This document shows positions 8,701 to 16,636 of a stretch of DNA of 27,483 nt, piece by piece. The stretch is from a virus, in the IMG/VR virus record IMGVR_UViG_3300009104_000099, positions 1 to 27,483 of that record; one strand, written 5' to 3'. Numbering within the stretch: the stretch's first letter is position 1; every line of letters starts with the position of its first letter. The notes under the pieces are model-generated. The model was not told where the DNA came from, ran no database searches, and worked only from the letters and a program-made list of their open reading frames with translations. A program made the translations under genes and the position numbers.

Positions 8701-11077
8701 CACAATGCGAGACATTGGTGCATTGGAAAAACGTATAGACAATATAGAATATTATGCTTCATTATCTTTATTAGAAAGTGAAACAGAAGCATTAGTTATT
8801 AAGGATGCAAATGGTTTAGATAGATTTAAGAATGGAATTTTAGCTGATCCGTTTAGGGGTCATGGTGTTGGTGATGTTTTAAGTGCAGATTATAAATGTG
8901 CAATCGATTTTGCAGAACAAACATTAAGACCAAGTTTTAATTCTAATATTACAGATGTGTCTTATGAATCTGGTGATTCACAGAACGTAACGAAAAAGGG
9001 AGATTTAATTACACTTCCATATACTACTGCAACATTTGTAAATCAAACAATAGCATCCCAATCGATTAATGTTAATCCTTATGCGGTATTAGCATGGATA
9101 GGAACGGTTGATCTTACACCGCCTAATGATAACTGGATTGATACTGCTAATCAACCCGAAGTAGTTGTAAACCTTCAAGGTGAAAATGATGCATGGTCAA
9201 GATTAGTTGGTCTAGGGTTTGGTACACAGTTTAATGATTGGCAAGATATTGGTACTGGTCGAAATGAAAGGGTAACGGGAACGCAAGGAAGTTTTGTATC
9301 GGGTCGTGCTATTATTCAAAGACAAACTGTTAGAGTAGATCAACAACAAAGTCGAACTGGTATTCGTAATGAAATTGTTGGAACAGATACAGTAAGAAAT
9401 AGTATCGGTGATAGAGTAGTTGATGTTTCTGTTATACCATTTATTCGTTCAAGGGATGTAGCGGTTTCTGTTACTGGAATGAAACCAAACACTAGAGTAT
9501 ATGCTTTCTTTGATGGTGTTGACGTTACTGCTCATTGTACACCAACAGAATTATATACAGATTCATCTGGTGCTATTACATTAACCTTTACTATTCCCAA
9601 TACTGATACACTACGATTCAGAACTGGTGAAAGACAATTCCTGTTAGTCGATAATACAAATGGGGATTTAATTTCTGCATCTACATATGCGGAAGTTATT
9701 TATCAAGCACAAGGTTTATTGCAAACAAGAGAAAATGTTGTAGTATCTTCAAGAGTTCCTAGAATACAACAGTTTGCTATGGGTAGTGCTACAGAGTTTA
9801 GAACAACGACAAATCAGTTTACCAGAAATGCAGTAGTAGGATGGATTGATCCTCTTGCTGAAACATTCTTGGTTGATGAAGCATTATATCCAGATGGAAT
9901 TTTTGTTTCAGACGTTGATTTGTTTTTCAAAACAAAAGATACAGATGGTTTACCAGTAACACTACAAATTAGAGATACACTAAATGGTTATCCAACTCAA
10001 ACAATATTACCATTCTCGGATGTTGCTTTAACACCCGATCAAGTTAATATAAGTGAGGATGCGACAAGTGCAACTAAGTTTACATTCCCATCATTGGTTT
10101 ACTTGCAGCCTGGTGAATATGCTCTTGTTATCATAAGTAATAGTACGAAATATGAAGCGTTCATTTCTGAAATGGGGCAGAACATTATTGGTACAAACCG
10201 AAAGGTATCTGAACAACCTTATGCTGGTGTATTCTTCAAATCACAGAATGCTTCAACATGGAGTCCAGATCAGAATCAAGATTTAACTTTTAGAATTAAT
10301 AAAGCAGTGTTTGATAATACTTTAACATCAGAAGCTGTCTTTAAGGATGGAACAGCGTCTGCTGATGTTAAAGCAGATATTATTGATATAATTCCTCAAA
10401 CGGTTAGGGTTAATAGTACGGATATTGCTTGGGGAGTTAAGATGACAAGTGTAGGTACATCATTATTAGATACTAGTTATACTTCCGTAACACAAAATAA
10501 TAATTACCAATGGAATGTACAAAAACTTATTACTCAATCAGCAGGAAGTTATATACAAAGAGGAACATTGACATCTTCTAGTATTCACGTTAGTCCTGTT
10601 ATTGATACAGCGAGGAATAGTGTTATTACCATTGAAAATATTATTAACAATTTAACTAGTGGTGAGGAAGTTCAAGAAGGTGGAGATGCACTTGCGAGAT
10701 ATCTTTCAAGAAGGGTAACACTAAAGGATGGTTTTGATGCTACAGACTTAAAAGTTTATATGACTGCTAATAGACAAAGTGGTACAACAATTACTATGTA
10801 TTATAAAGTCCTTTCGCAATTTGATGCTGACGATTTTGATGATAAGTTATGGGTAAAAATGCAAGAGGTAACAAATACAAATACAGTTTCCGCAAATGAT
10901 GATAGTGAAGAATATTTGGAACTGGAATTTTCACCTAGTACAGCTAATACAAATTATACAGTTGGTGCAGTAACATATGATAGTTTTAAAACATTTGCAG
11001 TTAAAATTGTTATGACATCAACCAATACAACTAAAGTTCCTCTTATTAAAGACCTAAGATGTATTGCATTGGCATAA
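5732..11077 (+). CDS. Giant virion structural protein, DUF4815-type (baseplate/fibre connector)
   Basis: This 1781-aa protein is the largest in the window. Its start (about residues 1-75; YKPSLPVQARELTTQQSILR) and later conserved blocks are typical of the large DUF4815-type structural proteins of T4-like marine phages. Residues about 149-216 are two GSGYTSVPTV/GTGYLSAPTI beta repeats. Near residue 1000 there is a conserved helix (IGALEKRIDNIEYYASLSLL). Residues about 1230-1290 contain VIPFIRSRDVAVSVTGMKPN, and residues about 1372-1530 contain DPLAETFLVDE, a VDLFFKTKD motif and QIRDTLNGYP. The exact place in the virion is inferred: the gene follows gp8 and precedes the fibres, where T4 has gp9 and gp10, so it may link baseplate and fibres. 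It has its own late promoter. Confidence 0.8.
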   Translation: MSNNITVNTNQNPYFDDFDENDNFHQVMYKPSLPVQARELTTQQSILRDQVKKFGDHVFKNGSKVTGADVTLNLDYEFVKLQSQLNGVDINVDNFAGKTITGNESGTKALVIGTAKLDTDSGDPNTVFVKYITGGAVTDGVQGIKVLNVGSGYTSVPTVVITPTNGGSGATAVANVNNGTVTSVDVTNSGTGYLSAPTITFAGGSGSGTTATSTIETSPTFLGNERVSATDLSISALTQSSSPTGTGSSVSLSEGVFYINGNFVKTATQTIVLDKYTNTPSYKIGVTVLESIITSGDDSTLLDNAQGSFNFSAPGADRLKLALTLTKKTLDSEDDTDFFEVLRVDNGLKQLDVAVPLYSALEQTFARRTFDESGSYTVRPFNIQLKDDPLDSTKFIARLDPGKAFIEGFEYETIISTDLSIEKARTTVNVNNFDRLMQYGNYIIVTGYKGMFDITSNVKIDLHNADHASIVTTDSGTYANTKIGEARIRSVQHISGTGVTATYRLYIYDIQITTSTFAEVESVVIPESPLSGAIDFIGYANIDDSGKDGGTSGGDAKLFETSENSMLFKLPQNTIQTIRDESSGIDTSYTIKRVFKDVPFTVGQATIPTGGVTETFLGTGSLSNTNKVENYLITVKTVGTSAFSVGDVISLDDPATATVNGPDNISVTFDANTATNFTADIIATLNIDNKQEKTKALTKCHSKTIASPNTSMLSSDSLEISDVYTLDAVYDSEDLATDPTLPTLNVNQTSDSLTPGETITGLTSGAKGKVIAGAGGTTTVTYVLMSGTFVVEDVIGATSGFTKTVTTVVAGSPEISSRYSLNTGQKDNFYDHGSIKLKDGSTAPTGRITAVFTYFTHTGIGYFSVDSYTSSVGFDNIPTYTSPITGDTVELRDCIDFRPRRDDGGVGVSNAEVPSPNTNWSADYSYYLPRVDTVYLSRERKFGSNMGVPSLTTVPPIRLDGTMNLYALEIPAYTFKASDVNAKYIENKRYTMRDIGALEKRIDNIEYYASLSLLESETEALVIKDANGLDRFKNGILADPFRGHGVGDVLSADYKCAIDFAEQTLRPSFNSNITDVSYESGDSQNVTKKGDLITLPYTTATFVNQTIASQSINVNPYAVLAWIGTVDLTPPNDNWIDTANQPEVVVNLQGENDAWSRLVGLGFGTQFNDWQDIGTGRNERVTGTQGSFVSGRAIIQRQTVRVDQQQSRTGIRNEIVGTDTVRNSIGDRVVDVSVIPFIRSRDVAVSVTGMKPNTRVYAFFDGVDVTAHCTPTELYTDSSGAITLTFTIPNTDTLRFRTGERQFLLVDNTNGDLISASTYAEVIYQAQGLLQTRENVVVSSRVPRIQQFAMGSATEFRTTTNQFTRNAVVGWIDPLAETFLVDEALYPDGIFVSDVDLFFKTKDTDGLPVTLQIRDTLNGYPTQTILPFSDVALTPDQVNISEDATSATKFTFPSLVYLQPGEYALVIISNSTKYEAFISEMGQNIIGTNRKVSEQPYAGVFFKSQNASTWSPDQNQDLTFRINKAVFDNTLTSEAVFKDGTASADVKADIIDIIPQTVRVNSTDIAWGVKMTSVGTSLLDTSYTSVTQNNNYQWNVQKLITQSAGSYIQRGTLTSSSIHVSPVIDTARNSVITIENIINNLTSGEEVQEGGDALARYLSRRVTLKDGFDATDLKVYMTANRQSGTTITMYYKVLSQFDADDFDDKLWVKMQEVTNTNTVSANDDSEEYLELEFSPSTANTNYTVGAVTYDSFKTFAVKIVMTSTNTTKVPLIKDLRCIALA

Positions 11078-11078
11078 T

Positions 11079-11276
11079 ATGAAAATAGTAAATAAACAAT
11101 TAGAACGTGATATGAATTCTAAAGCTATTCTGAATACTAACAGGAGTGCTTTAGAACAATATAAGATAGAACGTGAAAGACGACAAAAGGAAAAGGACGA
11201 TATAAATAATATTAAAAAAGATTTAGCAGAACTTAAAGATATGGTTCAAAAACTTATAGGAAAACAAGATGGCTAA
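11079..11276 (+). CDS. Small coiled-coil protein
   Basis: This 65-aa protein is highly charged and predicted by eye to be almost entirely helical, with heptad-like spacing in its second half (IKKDLAELKDMVQKLIG). I chose the ATG at 11079 because an upstream TTG in frame (11064) would lie inside the end of the giant gene. The ATG follows that gene's stop after one base, and no ribosome binding site is visible, so coupled translation is likely. It overlaps the next gene by 8 nt. A small coiled coil between baseplate protein and fibre could be an oligomerisation or attachment factor, but there is no specific evidence. I do not recognise a named family. Confidence 0.72.
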   Translation: MKIVNKQLERDMNSKAILNTNRSALEQYKIERERRQKEKDDINNIKKDLAELKDMVQKLIGKQDG

Positions 11277-12363
11277 TATTATACAAAGACGTAGGGGAAC
11301 AACTTTACAGCATAGTACATTTACAGGTGCTGAAGGTGAAATAACGATTGACTTGGACAAAGATACCGTAGTTGTCCATGACTCAGTTCAAGTTGGTGGA
11401 TTTCCATTAGCAAGAGAGGACATGAGTAATGTTATAAACGGTGTTGGAGTTCAAGCGTTAAAACTTTCAGAAGGTACAGCAGGACAAGTTCTACAAACAG
11501 ATGGTGCTGGTACTATTAGTTTTACCAGTTCACCAAATATAAGTTCAGCTGCAGTTGGTGGTGATGTTACTGGTACGGTTGGTTCAATTCAAATTGGTGC
11601 AAACTCAATCGGTGTAACAGAATTAAATCTTTCGGATGGTACTGCTGGTCAAGTATTAACCACAGATGGTAATGGTAATATAAGTTTCGGTAGTACGGTT
11701 GATGTTGGTAGTGCTGTTGTTGGTGGTGATCTTTCTGGTACAGTAGGTAATGCACAAATTAATGTTGGTGCTGTTGGAGATCAAGAACTTGCAGATGATG
11801 CTGTAACAACAACTAAAATTTTAGATTTGAATGTTACTAATCAAAAATTGGCAGTAGACGCTGTAACAGCTGCTAAAATTAAAGATGGTGAAGTAACCAA
11901 TTCTAAGATCGTATCAATGTCATCAAGTAAACTAACTGGTGCTTTACCCCCTGTTAGCGGATTTGCATTAACCAGTATTGATCCTACTAGTCATGTTCAT
12001 ACCAATCCATATGACGTATCATTTATAGCAGGGTATGATGCGGAAACACTAGCTGATGATATAGTTGTTCAAATATACGGTGAAATGGTTATGGCAAGAA
12101 CTGGAACATTTGAAGGGGAACAAGCACATATAGAAGTTGGCCCTGCTGGTTCTGCATTAATTATTGACATAGAGAAAAATGGATCATCAATCTATTCTAC
12201 TAAACCAGAATATGCAGATGCTGCTGGTGCAGGCGGATTAACTGCTGGTGTAATCGCAACATCTGGTTTTGTTGCTGGTGATAGAGTTACTTTTAGAGTA
12301 ACGCAAATTGGTTCTGGAACTGCTGGTAAAGGTTTAAGATTTATGATGAAATGTTCGGTATAA
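11269..12363 (+). CDS. Tail fibre protein with Mtd-like N-terminus
   Basis: This 364-aa protein has a modular tail-fibre layout. Residues 1 to about 55 (IIQRRRGTT, GEITIDLDKDTVVVHD, GGFPLA) match the N-terminal domain of major tropism determinant-like fibre proteins, which serves as the virion attachment end. Next come two copies of a repeat of about 23 residues (DGTAGQVLTTDGNGNISF type), two VGGDxxGTVG segments, and AKIKDGEVTNSKI-type short repeats. The last about 120 residues form a beta-rich domain (SFIAGYDAETLADD onward), probably the receptor-binding tip. The ribosome binding site AGGA lies in the end of the preceding gene. The same N-terminus occurs in the fibre gene at 14032, so the two may compete for or share the same attachment point. 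Confidence 0.85.
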   Translation: MANIIQRRRGTTLQHSTFTGAEGEITIDLDKDTVVVHDSVQVGGFPLAREDMSNVINGVGVQALKLSEGTAGQVLQTDGAGTISFTSSPNISSAAVGGDVTGTVGSIQIGANSIGVTELNLSDGTAGQVLTTDGNGNISFGSTVDVGSAVVGGDLSGTVGNAQINVGAVGDQELADDAVTTTKILDLNVTNQKLAVDAVTAAKIKDGEVTNSKIVSMSSSKLTGALPPVSGFALTSIDPTSHVHTNPYDVSFIAGYDAETLADDIVVQIYGEMVMARTGTFEGEQAHIEVGPAGSALIIDIEKNGSSIYSTKPEYADAAGAGGLTAGVIATSGFVAGDRVTFRVTQIGSGTAGKGLRFMMKCSV

Positions 12364-12366
12364 CAA

Positions 12367-13212
12367 ATGGCATTTATTAATAGTCAAAGACATATTGGTA
12401 CTGTTGGTTTACAACCGCCAGAAACTCTTGGTGGAACTGAAACCTTCTACAGTAATTTTAAAGTACATACGTTTTTAACATCTGGAACATTTACTGTTTT
12501 AGGTAGTGAGGATGTAACGTGTGATGTACTTGCGATTGCTGGTGGAGGCGGAGGCGGAACAAACCAAGGCGGTGGCGGAGCAGGAGGCATGGTTGAACAA
12601 CCTACTGTAACAATTTCGCCTGGCGTTTATAACATTGTAGTTGGAAATGGTGGAACGCAAACCTCGGATGGTTTTGATACTACCACAGGAATTTCTGGTG
12701 TAGCAACTGCTGTTGGTGGCGGACATAACAACGGGGCAGGTGGTTCTGGTTCGGGTGGTGGAACGTCAAGCCAAGGTGGTGGGGCTGGAACAGCTGGACA
12801 AGGAAATAATGGCGGGGGCGGAGCAAACTGCGGAGGCGTAACTGGTGGCGGAGGCGGTGGCGGTGCAGGAGCCGCTGGTAATGGAGCGCCAGGTTTTGGT
12901 GGATGCCCAGGCTGTGGTGGATGTAACGGTGGTGGTTCTGGCGTTGGCGGAGTTGGATTAGAAAATTTATTTCGTACAGGATCAAATCAATTTTACGCTG
13001 GAGGCGGCGGAGGCGGAGGCGGTAACGTATCTGGTAATGGTGGTGAAGCTGCTGGTGGTAATGGTGGCGGTGGAAATCCAGGCGCAAGTCCAGGCCCTGC
13101 TGACGGTGGTGAAAATCAAGGTGGTGGTGGACATGGACAGGGTAGTGGTTCAAATCCAGGCACTGGCGGAAGGGGAATAGTTGTTATACGAGCACCTTTC
13201 CCGATAGTATAA
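12367..13212 (+). CDS. Glycine-rich adhesin-like protein (polyglycine domain)
   Basis: This 281-aa protein has a short N-terminus, then a beta segment (KVHTFLTSGTFTVLG, DVLAIAGGGGGGTNQ) and a long polyglycine region to near the C-terminus, which ends GGRGIVVIRAPF. This layout matches glycine-rich fibre tip domains, and runs of glycine can pack as polyglycine-II helices as in the gp38 adhesin of T-even phages. Three cysteines stand close together at residues 180, 183 and 186 (CPGCGGC), with another at 155. The gene starts three bases after the preceding fibre stop without a clear ribosome binding site, so it may be translated together with it and act as its tip adhesin. Local GC content is clearly higher than around it because of GGC/GGA codons. 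Confidence 0.8.
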   Translation: MAFINSQRHIGTVGLQPPETLGGTETFYSNFKVHTFLTSGTFTVLGSEDVTCDVLAIAGGGGGGTNQGGGGAGGMVEQPTVTISPGVYNIVVGNGGTQTSDGFDTTTGISGVATAVGGGHNNGAGGSGSGGGTSSQGGGAGTAGQGNNGGGGANCGGVTGGGGGGGAGAAGNGAPGFGGCPGCGGCNGGGSGVGGVGLENLFRTGSNQFYAGGGGGGGGNVSGNGGEAAGGNGGGGNPGASPGPADGGENQGGGGHGQGSGSNPGTGGRGIVVIRAPFPIV

Positions 13213-13222
13213 GGAACTTATT

Positions 13223-13726
13223 ATGGGAAGTTATGCCAAGGTTATAAATAATAAAGTAGTTAATGTTATTGCCGCTACAAAAGAATTCATAGATAACTAT
13301 GATGATGGTTTAGGTGGTGAGTGGATTAAAACCTCTTACAATACGCATGGTGGAAAACATTACGATCCTGTTACTGGTTTAGAAGATGATAAACCAGCAT
13401 TAAGATATAATTATGCTGGTAGAGATTTTACTTATGATCCAGTAAAGGATGCGTTTATACCTCCGAAACCATTTCCAAGTTTTGTATTAAACGAAACAAC
13501 TATGAGGTATGAACCCCCTATCCCTTATCCAGAAGGGTTAGACGGTGGGCCGAATAGATTTATTTGGGTTGAAGAATGGTATCAAGAACATGGTGAGTGG
13601 TTTGATCGCTGGGACACTTCCGATTCTCATTCGCAATACAATCCAGATTCAAAATATTATTTGGAAGATTTACCGAAGTATGAAGATGCGGATTATCCAT
13701 TTGATGATAAAGGATGGCGATGGTAA
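13223..13726 (+). CDS. Conserved marine-phage type protein in fibre cluster
   Basis: This 167-aa protein is acidic and rich in Tyr, Pro and Trp. It has an N-terminal SYAKVINNKVVNVIAATKEF segment, a central RYNYAGRDFTYDPVKDAFIP and a Pro-rich tail part (PPKPFPSFVLNE, PPIPYPEG), then WVEEWYQEH and FDRWD. I recognise this pattern from memory as common among proteins encoded beside tail-fibre genes in marine T4-like phages, where no function is firmly known. A role as a structural or fibre-assembly protein is only suggested by its place between fibre genes. It has a good AAGGAA ribosome binding site and its stop is followed after three bases by the next small gene. Confidence 0.72.
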   Translation: MGSYAKVINNKVVNVIAATKEFIDNYDDGLGGEWIKTSYNTHGGKHYDPVTGLEDDKPALRYNYAGRDFTYDPVKDAFIPPKPFPSFVLNETTMRYEPPIPYPEGLDGGPNRFIWVEEWYQEHGEWFDRWDTSDSHSQYNPDSKYYLEDLPKYEDADYPFDDKGWRW

Positions 13727-13729
13727 TAT

Positions 13730-14017
13730 ATGAAAGCAAGTGAAGCGAGAGAACAAGCACGAACTCAAGCACAGCGGGAACAAAATATGACATGGCAGGA
13801 AATTCGTGATGACTCTATTAGTAAATTAAAAGATATAGCAACAGCAGTAACTAGTGGTTTTATAGAAAAAGAAATACAAGCTGAACGATATTCAATATGT
13901 GAGGATTGTTCTCAATTTAAAAAATCAACAAGACAATGTAAAATATGTAGTTGTTTTATGCCTGCAAAGACATTGTTTAATAGGTCGAGATGTCCTAAAG
14001 GTTATTGGAATAAATAA
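13730..14017 (+). CDS. Small Cys-rich, zinc-binding-like protein
   Basis: This 95-aa protein has a helical, charged N-terminal half and a cysteine-rich C-terminal part with C57-x2-C60, C70-x2-C73-x-C75 and C88. The two CxxC pairs suggest a zinc ribbon or knuckle, and the end CPKGYWNK is similar to small Cys-rich proteins I recall from marine phages (DUF6171-like; not verifiable here). The start is the first ATG, three bases after the preceding stop, with an AAAGGA further upstream in that gene. Its position among fibre genes might indicate an assembly factor or minor structural part, but a regulatory or unrelated role is equally possible. Confidence 0.7.
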   Translation: MKASEAREQARTQAQREQNMTWQEIRDDSISKLKDIATAVTSGFIEKEIQAERYSICEDCSQFKKSTRQCKICSCFMPAKTLFNRSRCPKGYWNK

Positions 14018-14031
14018 AAGGGTAAACTCTT

Positions 14032-15669
14032 ATGGCTAAACAAGTAAAAAGACGAAGGGGTACAACATCAGAACATGGAGCCTTTACTGGTGCTGTTGGT
14101 GAGACAACTGTTGATACTGATTTAAACACAGTTGTCGTACATGACGGCTTATTGGCTGGTGGTTATCCTCTTGCTAAAGCAGACTTAACAAATGCTGATC
14201 TTTCAAATAAAATAAATGTTAATGAGTTAGCAACTACGGATGGAAGTGCTGGAGATGTTTTAACTACAGATGGTGCTGGGAATGTTACATTTACATCACC
14301 AGGCGGTGTTAATCCAAACTCAGTTGGTGTAACCGAACTTAATACGAGTGATGGTCTTGCTGGAACTCATTTAACAACAAACGGTGCTGGTGTATTATCT
14401 TTCTCCGCTCCAAGTGTCGGTGTTGATGAATTAGAATGTGCAGATGGTACAGCAGGACAAGTATTGACCACAGATGGTGCTGGTGGAATAAGTTTTACTA
14501 CACCAGCAACTGGATCATTAACTCCAAATTCAGTTGGTATAACGGAACTCAATACAAGTGATGGTTCAAATGGTCAAGTCTTATCCACAGACGGTATGGG
14601 TAACTTATCATTCGTAACTCAAACTGGTGTTGGTGGTTCTGGTAGTTCTAATTTTGTTGAAGATACTTTTTCTGGTAATGGTTCAACTGCAACATTCACT
14701 TTAAGTACAGCTGCACCTTCCGAAGAAAGTATTTTATGTTTTGTTGATGGTGTTTCTCAACCAACCACTTCATATACTTTACCAACAACAACTAGTATTA
14801 CTTTCTCTCCCGCTCCTCCGAATGGTTCTGCAATAAAAGTATTACACTTAGGAATTGCAAGTACAGTTGCTGATGGTAGTGTAACAACTGCTAAGTTAGC
14901 TAACAATTCAGTTACCATAGAAAAACTTGCAGTAGCGGATGGAACAGCTGGACAAGTACTTACTACGGATGGTGCTGGAACATTATCATTCGCAGATGAT
15001 TCTACAAATGTTGGTGCAACTGCTGTTGGTGGTGATGTTACTGGTACAGTTTCTAATATTACAATTCCGAATAATACTATTACATCTGCTATGATCGGGA
15101 ACGGTGTTATTGTTGCACAAGACATCGCTACGAATTCTATAAACGGAACACATCTCGCTATGGGGTCTGATGCTCTTGGTGATTTGTTACGCAATAATGG
15201 TACAGACTTTGAAAGATTACCTATCGGTACTGTTGGTCAGATACTATCAGTAGTAGGAGGCGTACCAACATGGACAAGTGGTGGTGCGTTACAAGCAGCT
15301 GTTATAGGTGGCGGTGGAACTTTTAGTGGTTCAACTACTCAGACTCTTACTGGTACTGGGTTTACGCCGACAGTTGCTATATTATTTGGTAGTAGTACAT
15401 CTGGTGCTGGTACGAGATGGTCGATAGGGGTTGCTGGTGCTGGTGGAAATTCTAATATTTGTGTAGGAACAACTGACTCTGACAATTATGATGCGACTTT
15501 GTTATATACGGATCGTTGTTTAATGATTGGTGATATTGACACATCAAATGGCGGCAGTGGTGGTTCAACATCATATACTTTTAATGCTTTTAATAATGAT
15601 GGTGCTGTTTTTAATATCTCAGGTCATGCAAATATTAATGTAACATTACAGGTATTATTTTTAGGATAA
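14032..15669 (+). CDS. Large tail fibre with Mtd-like N-terminus and multiple repeats
   Basis: This 545-aa fibre begins with the same N-terminal domain as the fibre at 11269 (KRRRGTT, GETTVDTDLNTVVVHD, GGYPLA). Five copies of the DGxxGQVLTTDGxGxxSF repeat follow, starting near residues 66, 103, 134, 173 and 299. Between the fourth and fifth lies a small beta domain (about 204-277; FVDGVSQPTTSYTL) that resembles in layout the terminal domain of the FDEW-type fibres. Near residues 383-415 is a GDLLRNNGTDFERLP module like that at the end of the 834-aa fibre. The C-terminal about 125 residues form another beta-rich, Gly/Thr-rich domain, presumably the tip. The start is supported by an AAGGG ribosome binding site. 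It appears to be an enlarged relative of the 11269 fibre with a different tip. Confidence 0.85.
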   Translation: MAKQVKRRRGTTSEHGAFTGAVGETTVDTDLNTVVVHDGLLAGGYPLAKADLTNADLSNKINVNELATTDGSAGDVLTTDGAGNVTFTSPGGVNPNSVGVTELNTSDGLAGTHLTTNGAGVLSFSAPSVGVDELECADGTAGQVLTTDGAGGISFTTPATGSLTPNSVGITELNTSDGSNGQVLSTDGMGNLSFVTQTGVGGSGSSNFVEDTFSGNGSTATFTLSTAAPSEESILCFVDGVSQPTTSYTLPTTTSITFSPAPPNGSAIKVLHLGIASTVADGSVTTAKLANNSVTIEKLAVADGTAGQVLTTDGAGTLSFADDSTNVGATAVGGDVTGTVSNITIPNNTITSAMIGNGVIVAQDIATNSINGTHLAMGSDALGDLLRNNGTDFERLPIGTVGQILSVVGGVPTWTSGGALQAAVIGGGGTFSGSTTQTLTGTGFTPTVAILFGSSTSGAGTRWSIGVAGAGGNSNICVGTTDSDNYDATLLYTDRCLMIGDIDTSNGGSGGSTSYTFNAFNNDGAVFNISGHANINVTLQVLFLG

Positions 15670-15687
15670 GAATAGAGGAATAAAAAC

Positions 15688-16560
15688 ATGGCATTAATAA
15701 CTGTCAATTTAGTAGACACCTTTGATGAGTGGAGAGTTAAGACCAATAGTATTAGTGTAACTACTGGTGATCTTAATTCACTTAACACAAGTAATCAAAA
15801 TAGTTTAGTAGAATCCATTAATGAATTATTGGTAATCTCTGCAAGCAATTTGGATAATGTCGTTGAAGATACAACGCCTGAGCTTGGTGGCGATTTAGAC
15901 TTGAATGGAAACAACATAACTGGAACTGGTAATATATCTATTACTGGTACTTTTAGTGGAGTACTTTCTGGAACGGTTACTGGTGTTACTCAAACAACTG
16001 GTGATGTTTCAGATAAACTTGCTACTACACAATTTGTTGCTAATACAACTATGTTACTTCCTCTTGCTGGTGATATTACTGGTAATGCTGGAGCAACTCA
16101 AATTGCTACGAATGTTGTTGGTATTACAGAGTTAGATGTTAGTGATGGAACAAATGGACAGTTACTTTCTACGGATGGTTCTGGAAATTTAAGTTTTGTT
16201 GATTCGGATTTAACAGTTGGTGGTGATTTATCAGGTACGTTAAGTAATGCACAGATAGTTGCTAATTCAGTTGGTATCAATGAACTTAATTTAGTGGATG
16301 GCACATCAGGTCAAGTATTAACGACAGATGGTTCTGGTGGAATAAGTTTTAAAACTGTTTTTACCGAAACTACTGTTACTCCAACCGCTAATCAAACAAT
16401 ATTTCCAATAGTATATGAAGTAGGTAGAATTTGTGTATATTTAAATGGTGTTAAGTTAGTAGGTGGTGGTTTAGACTATACTGCTAGTAATGGTACAGAC
16501 GTTACCCTTACTGCTGGTGTTAATACAACTGATACAGTCGAGTTCCATACATTTTTATAA
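15688..16560 (+). CDS. Tail fibre protein, FDEW-type N-terminus
   Basis: This 290-aa fibre starts with a helical head domain (DTFDEWRVKTNSI, NSLVESINELL) shared with the fibre at 21387. It then has the DTTPELGGDLDLNG motif (about residues 60-74), a beta repeat region with two DGxxGQxLxTDGxGxxSF copies and a VGGDLSGTLSNAQI segment, and a C-terminal domain of about 65 residues (VTPTANQTIF, VYLNGVKLV, DYTASNGTDV). That last domain is also present at the end of the 21387 fibre and as the separate 85-aa gene at 22736. The start has an AGAGGA ribosome binding site. A hairpin follows the gene, so it probably ends a transcription unit. Confidence 0.85.
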   Translation: MALITVNLVDTFDEWRVKTNSISVTTGDLNSLNTSNQNSLVESINELLVISASNLDNVVEDTTPELGGDLDLNGNNITGTGNISITGTFSGVLSGTVTGVTQTTGDVSDKLATTQFVANTTMLLPLAGDITGNAGATQIATNVVGITELDVSDGTNGQLLSTDGSGNLSFVDSDLTVGGDLSGTLSNAQIVANSVGINELNLVDGTSGQVLTTDGSGGISFKTVFTETTVTPTANQTIFPIVYEVGRICVYLNGVKLVGGGLDYTASNGTDVTLTAGVNTTDTVEFHTFL

Positions 16561-16575
16561 AAATTAATTTAAAAT

Positions 16576-16604
16576 AATCTGCTATTTGAGATAGTCGATT
16601 TTAT
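16576..16604 (+). terminator. Possible terminator hairpin behind fibre gene
   Basis: An inverted repeat (AATCTGCTAT / ATAGTCGATT) has one T-C mismatch and one G-U pair, a five-base loop and a short T-rich 3' side (GATTTTA). It lies between the fibre stop (16560) and a late promoter. The T-tract is short, so the terminator is plausible but weak. Confidence 0.4.
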
Positions 16605-16609
16605 AAATA
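16602..16609 (+). promoter_or_regulatory. T4-type late promoter (TATAAATA)
   Basis: An exact TATAAATA follows the hairpin and stands 27 nt before the ATG of the first 2OG oxygenase-like gene. It implies that this enzyme is made late in infection together with virion proteins, unlike most metabolic helper genes of such phages, which are usually early or middle genes. Confidence 0.72.
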
Positions 16610-16636
16610 TATTATAATGCAATAAAGAGGAGAGAA

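Noticed and set aside
5732-11077. Assignment of the giant protein as T4 gp9 or gp10
   Set aside because: Position alone suggests it, but I see no sequence block that I can match to T4 gp9 or gp10; the DUF4815-type call is safer.
11064-11078. Upstream TTG start for the small coiled-coil gene
   Set aside because: It would lie inside the end of the giant structural gene; the ATG at 11079 directly after that stop fits better.
11201-11208. TATAAATA within the coiled-coil gene, 61 nt before a fibre gene
   Set aside because: It lies inside coding sequence, and a few such octamers are expected by chance in AT-rich DNA; a weak promoter is possible but not supported.
12680-13153. 157-aa open frame on the - strand within the Gly-rich gene
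   Set aside because: It is an antisense shadow of GGN-rich codons, giving a low-complexity His/Leu/Arg/Gln-rich product without a ribosome binding site.
13243-13250. TATAAATA within the 167-aa gene
   Set aside because: It is inside the coding sequence just behind the start codon and does not precede another gene.
14757-15194. 145-aa open frame on the - strand within the large fibre gene
   Set aside because: It is antisense to clear repeat-coding sequence, has a biased Val/Ser/Thr/Pro composition and no ribosome binding site; all other genes are on the + strand.
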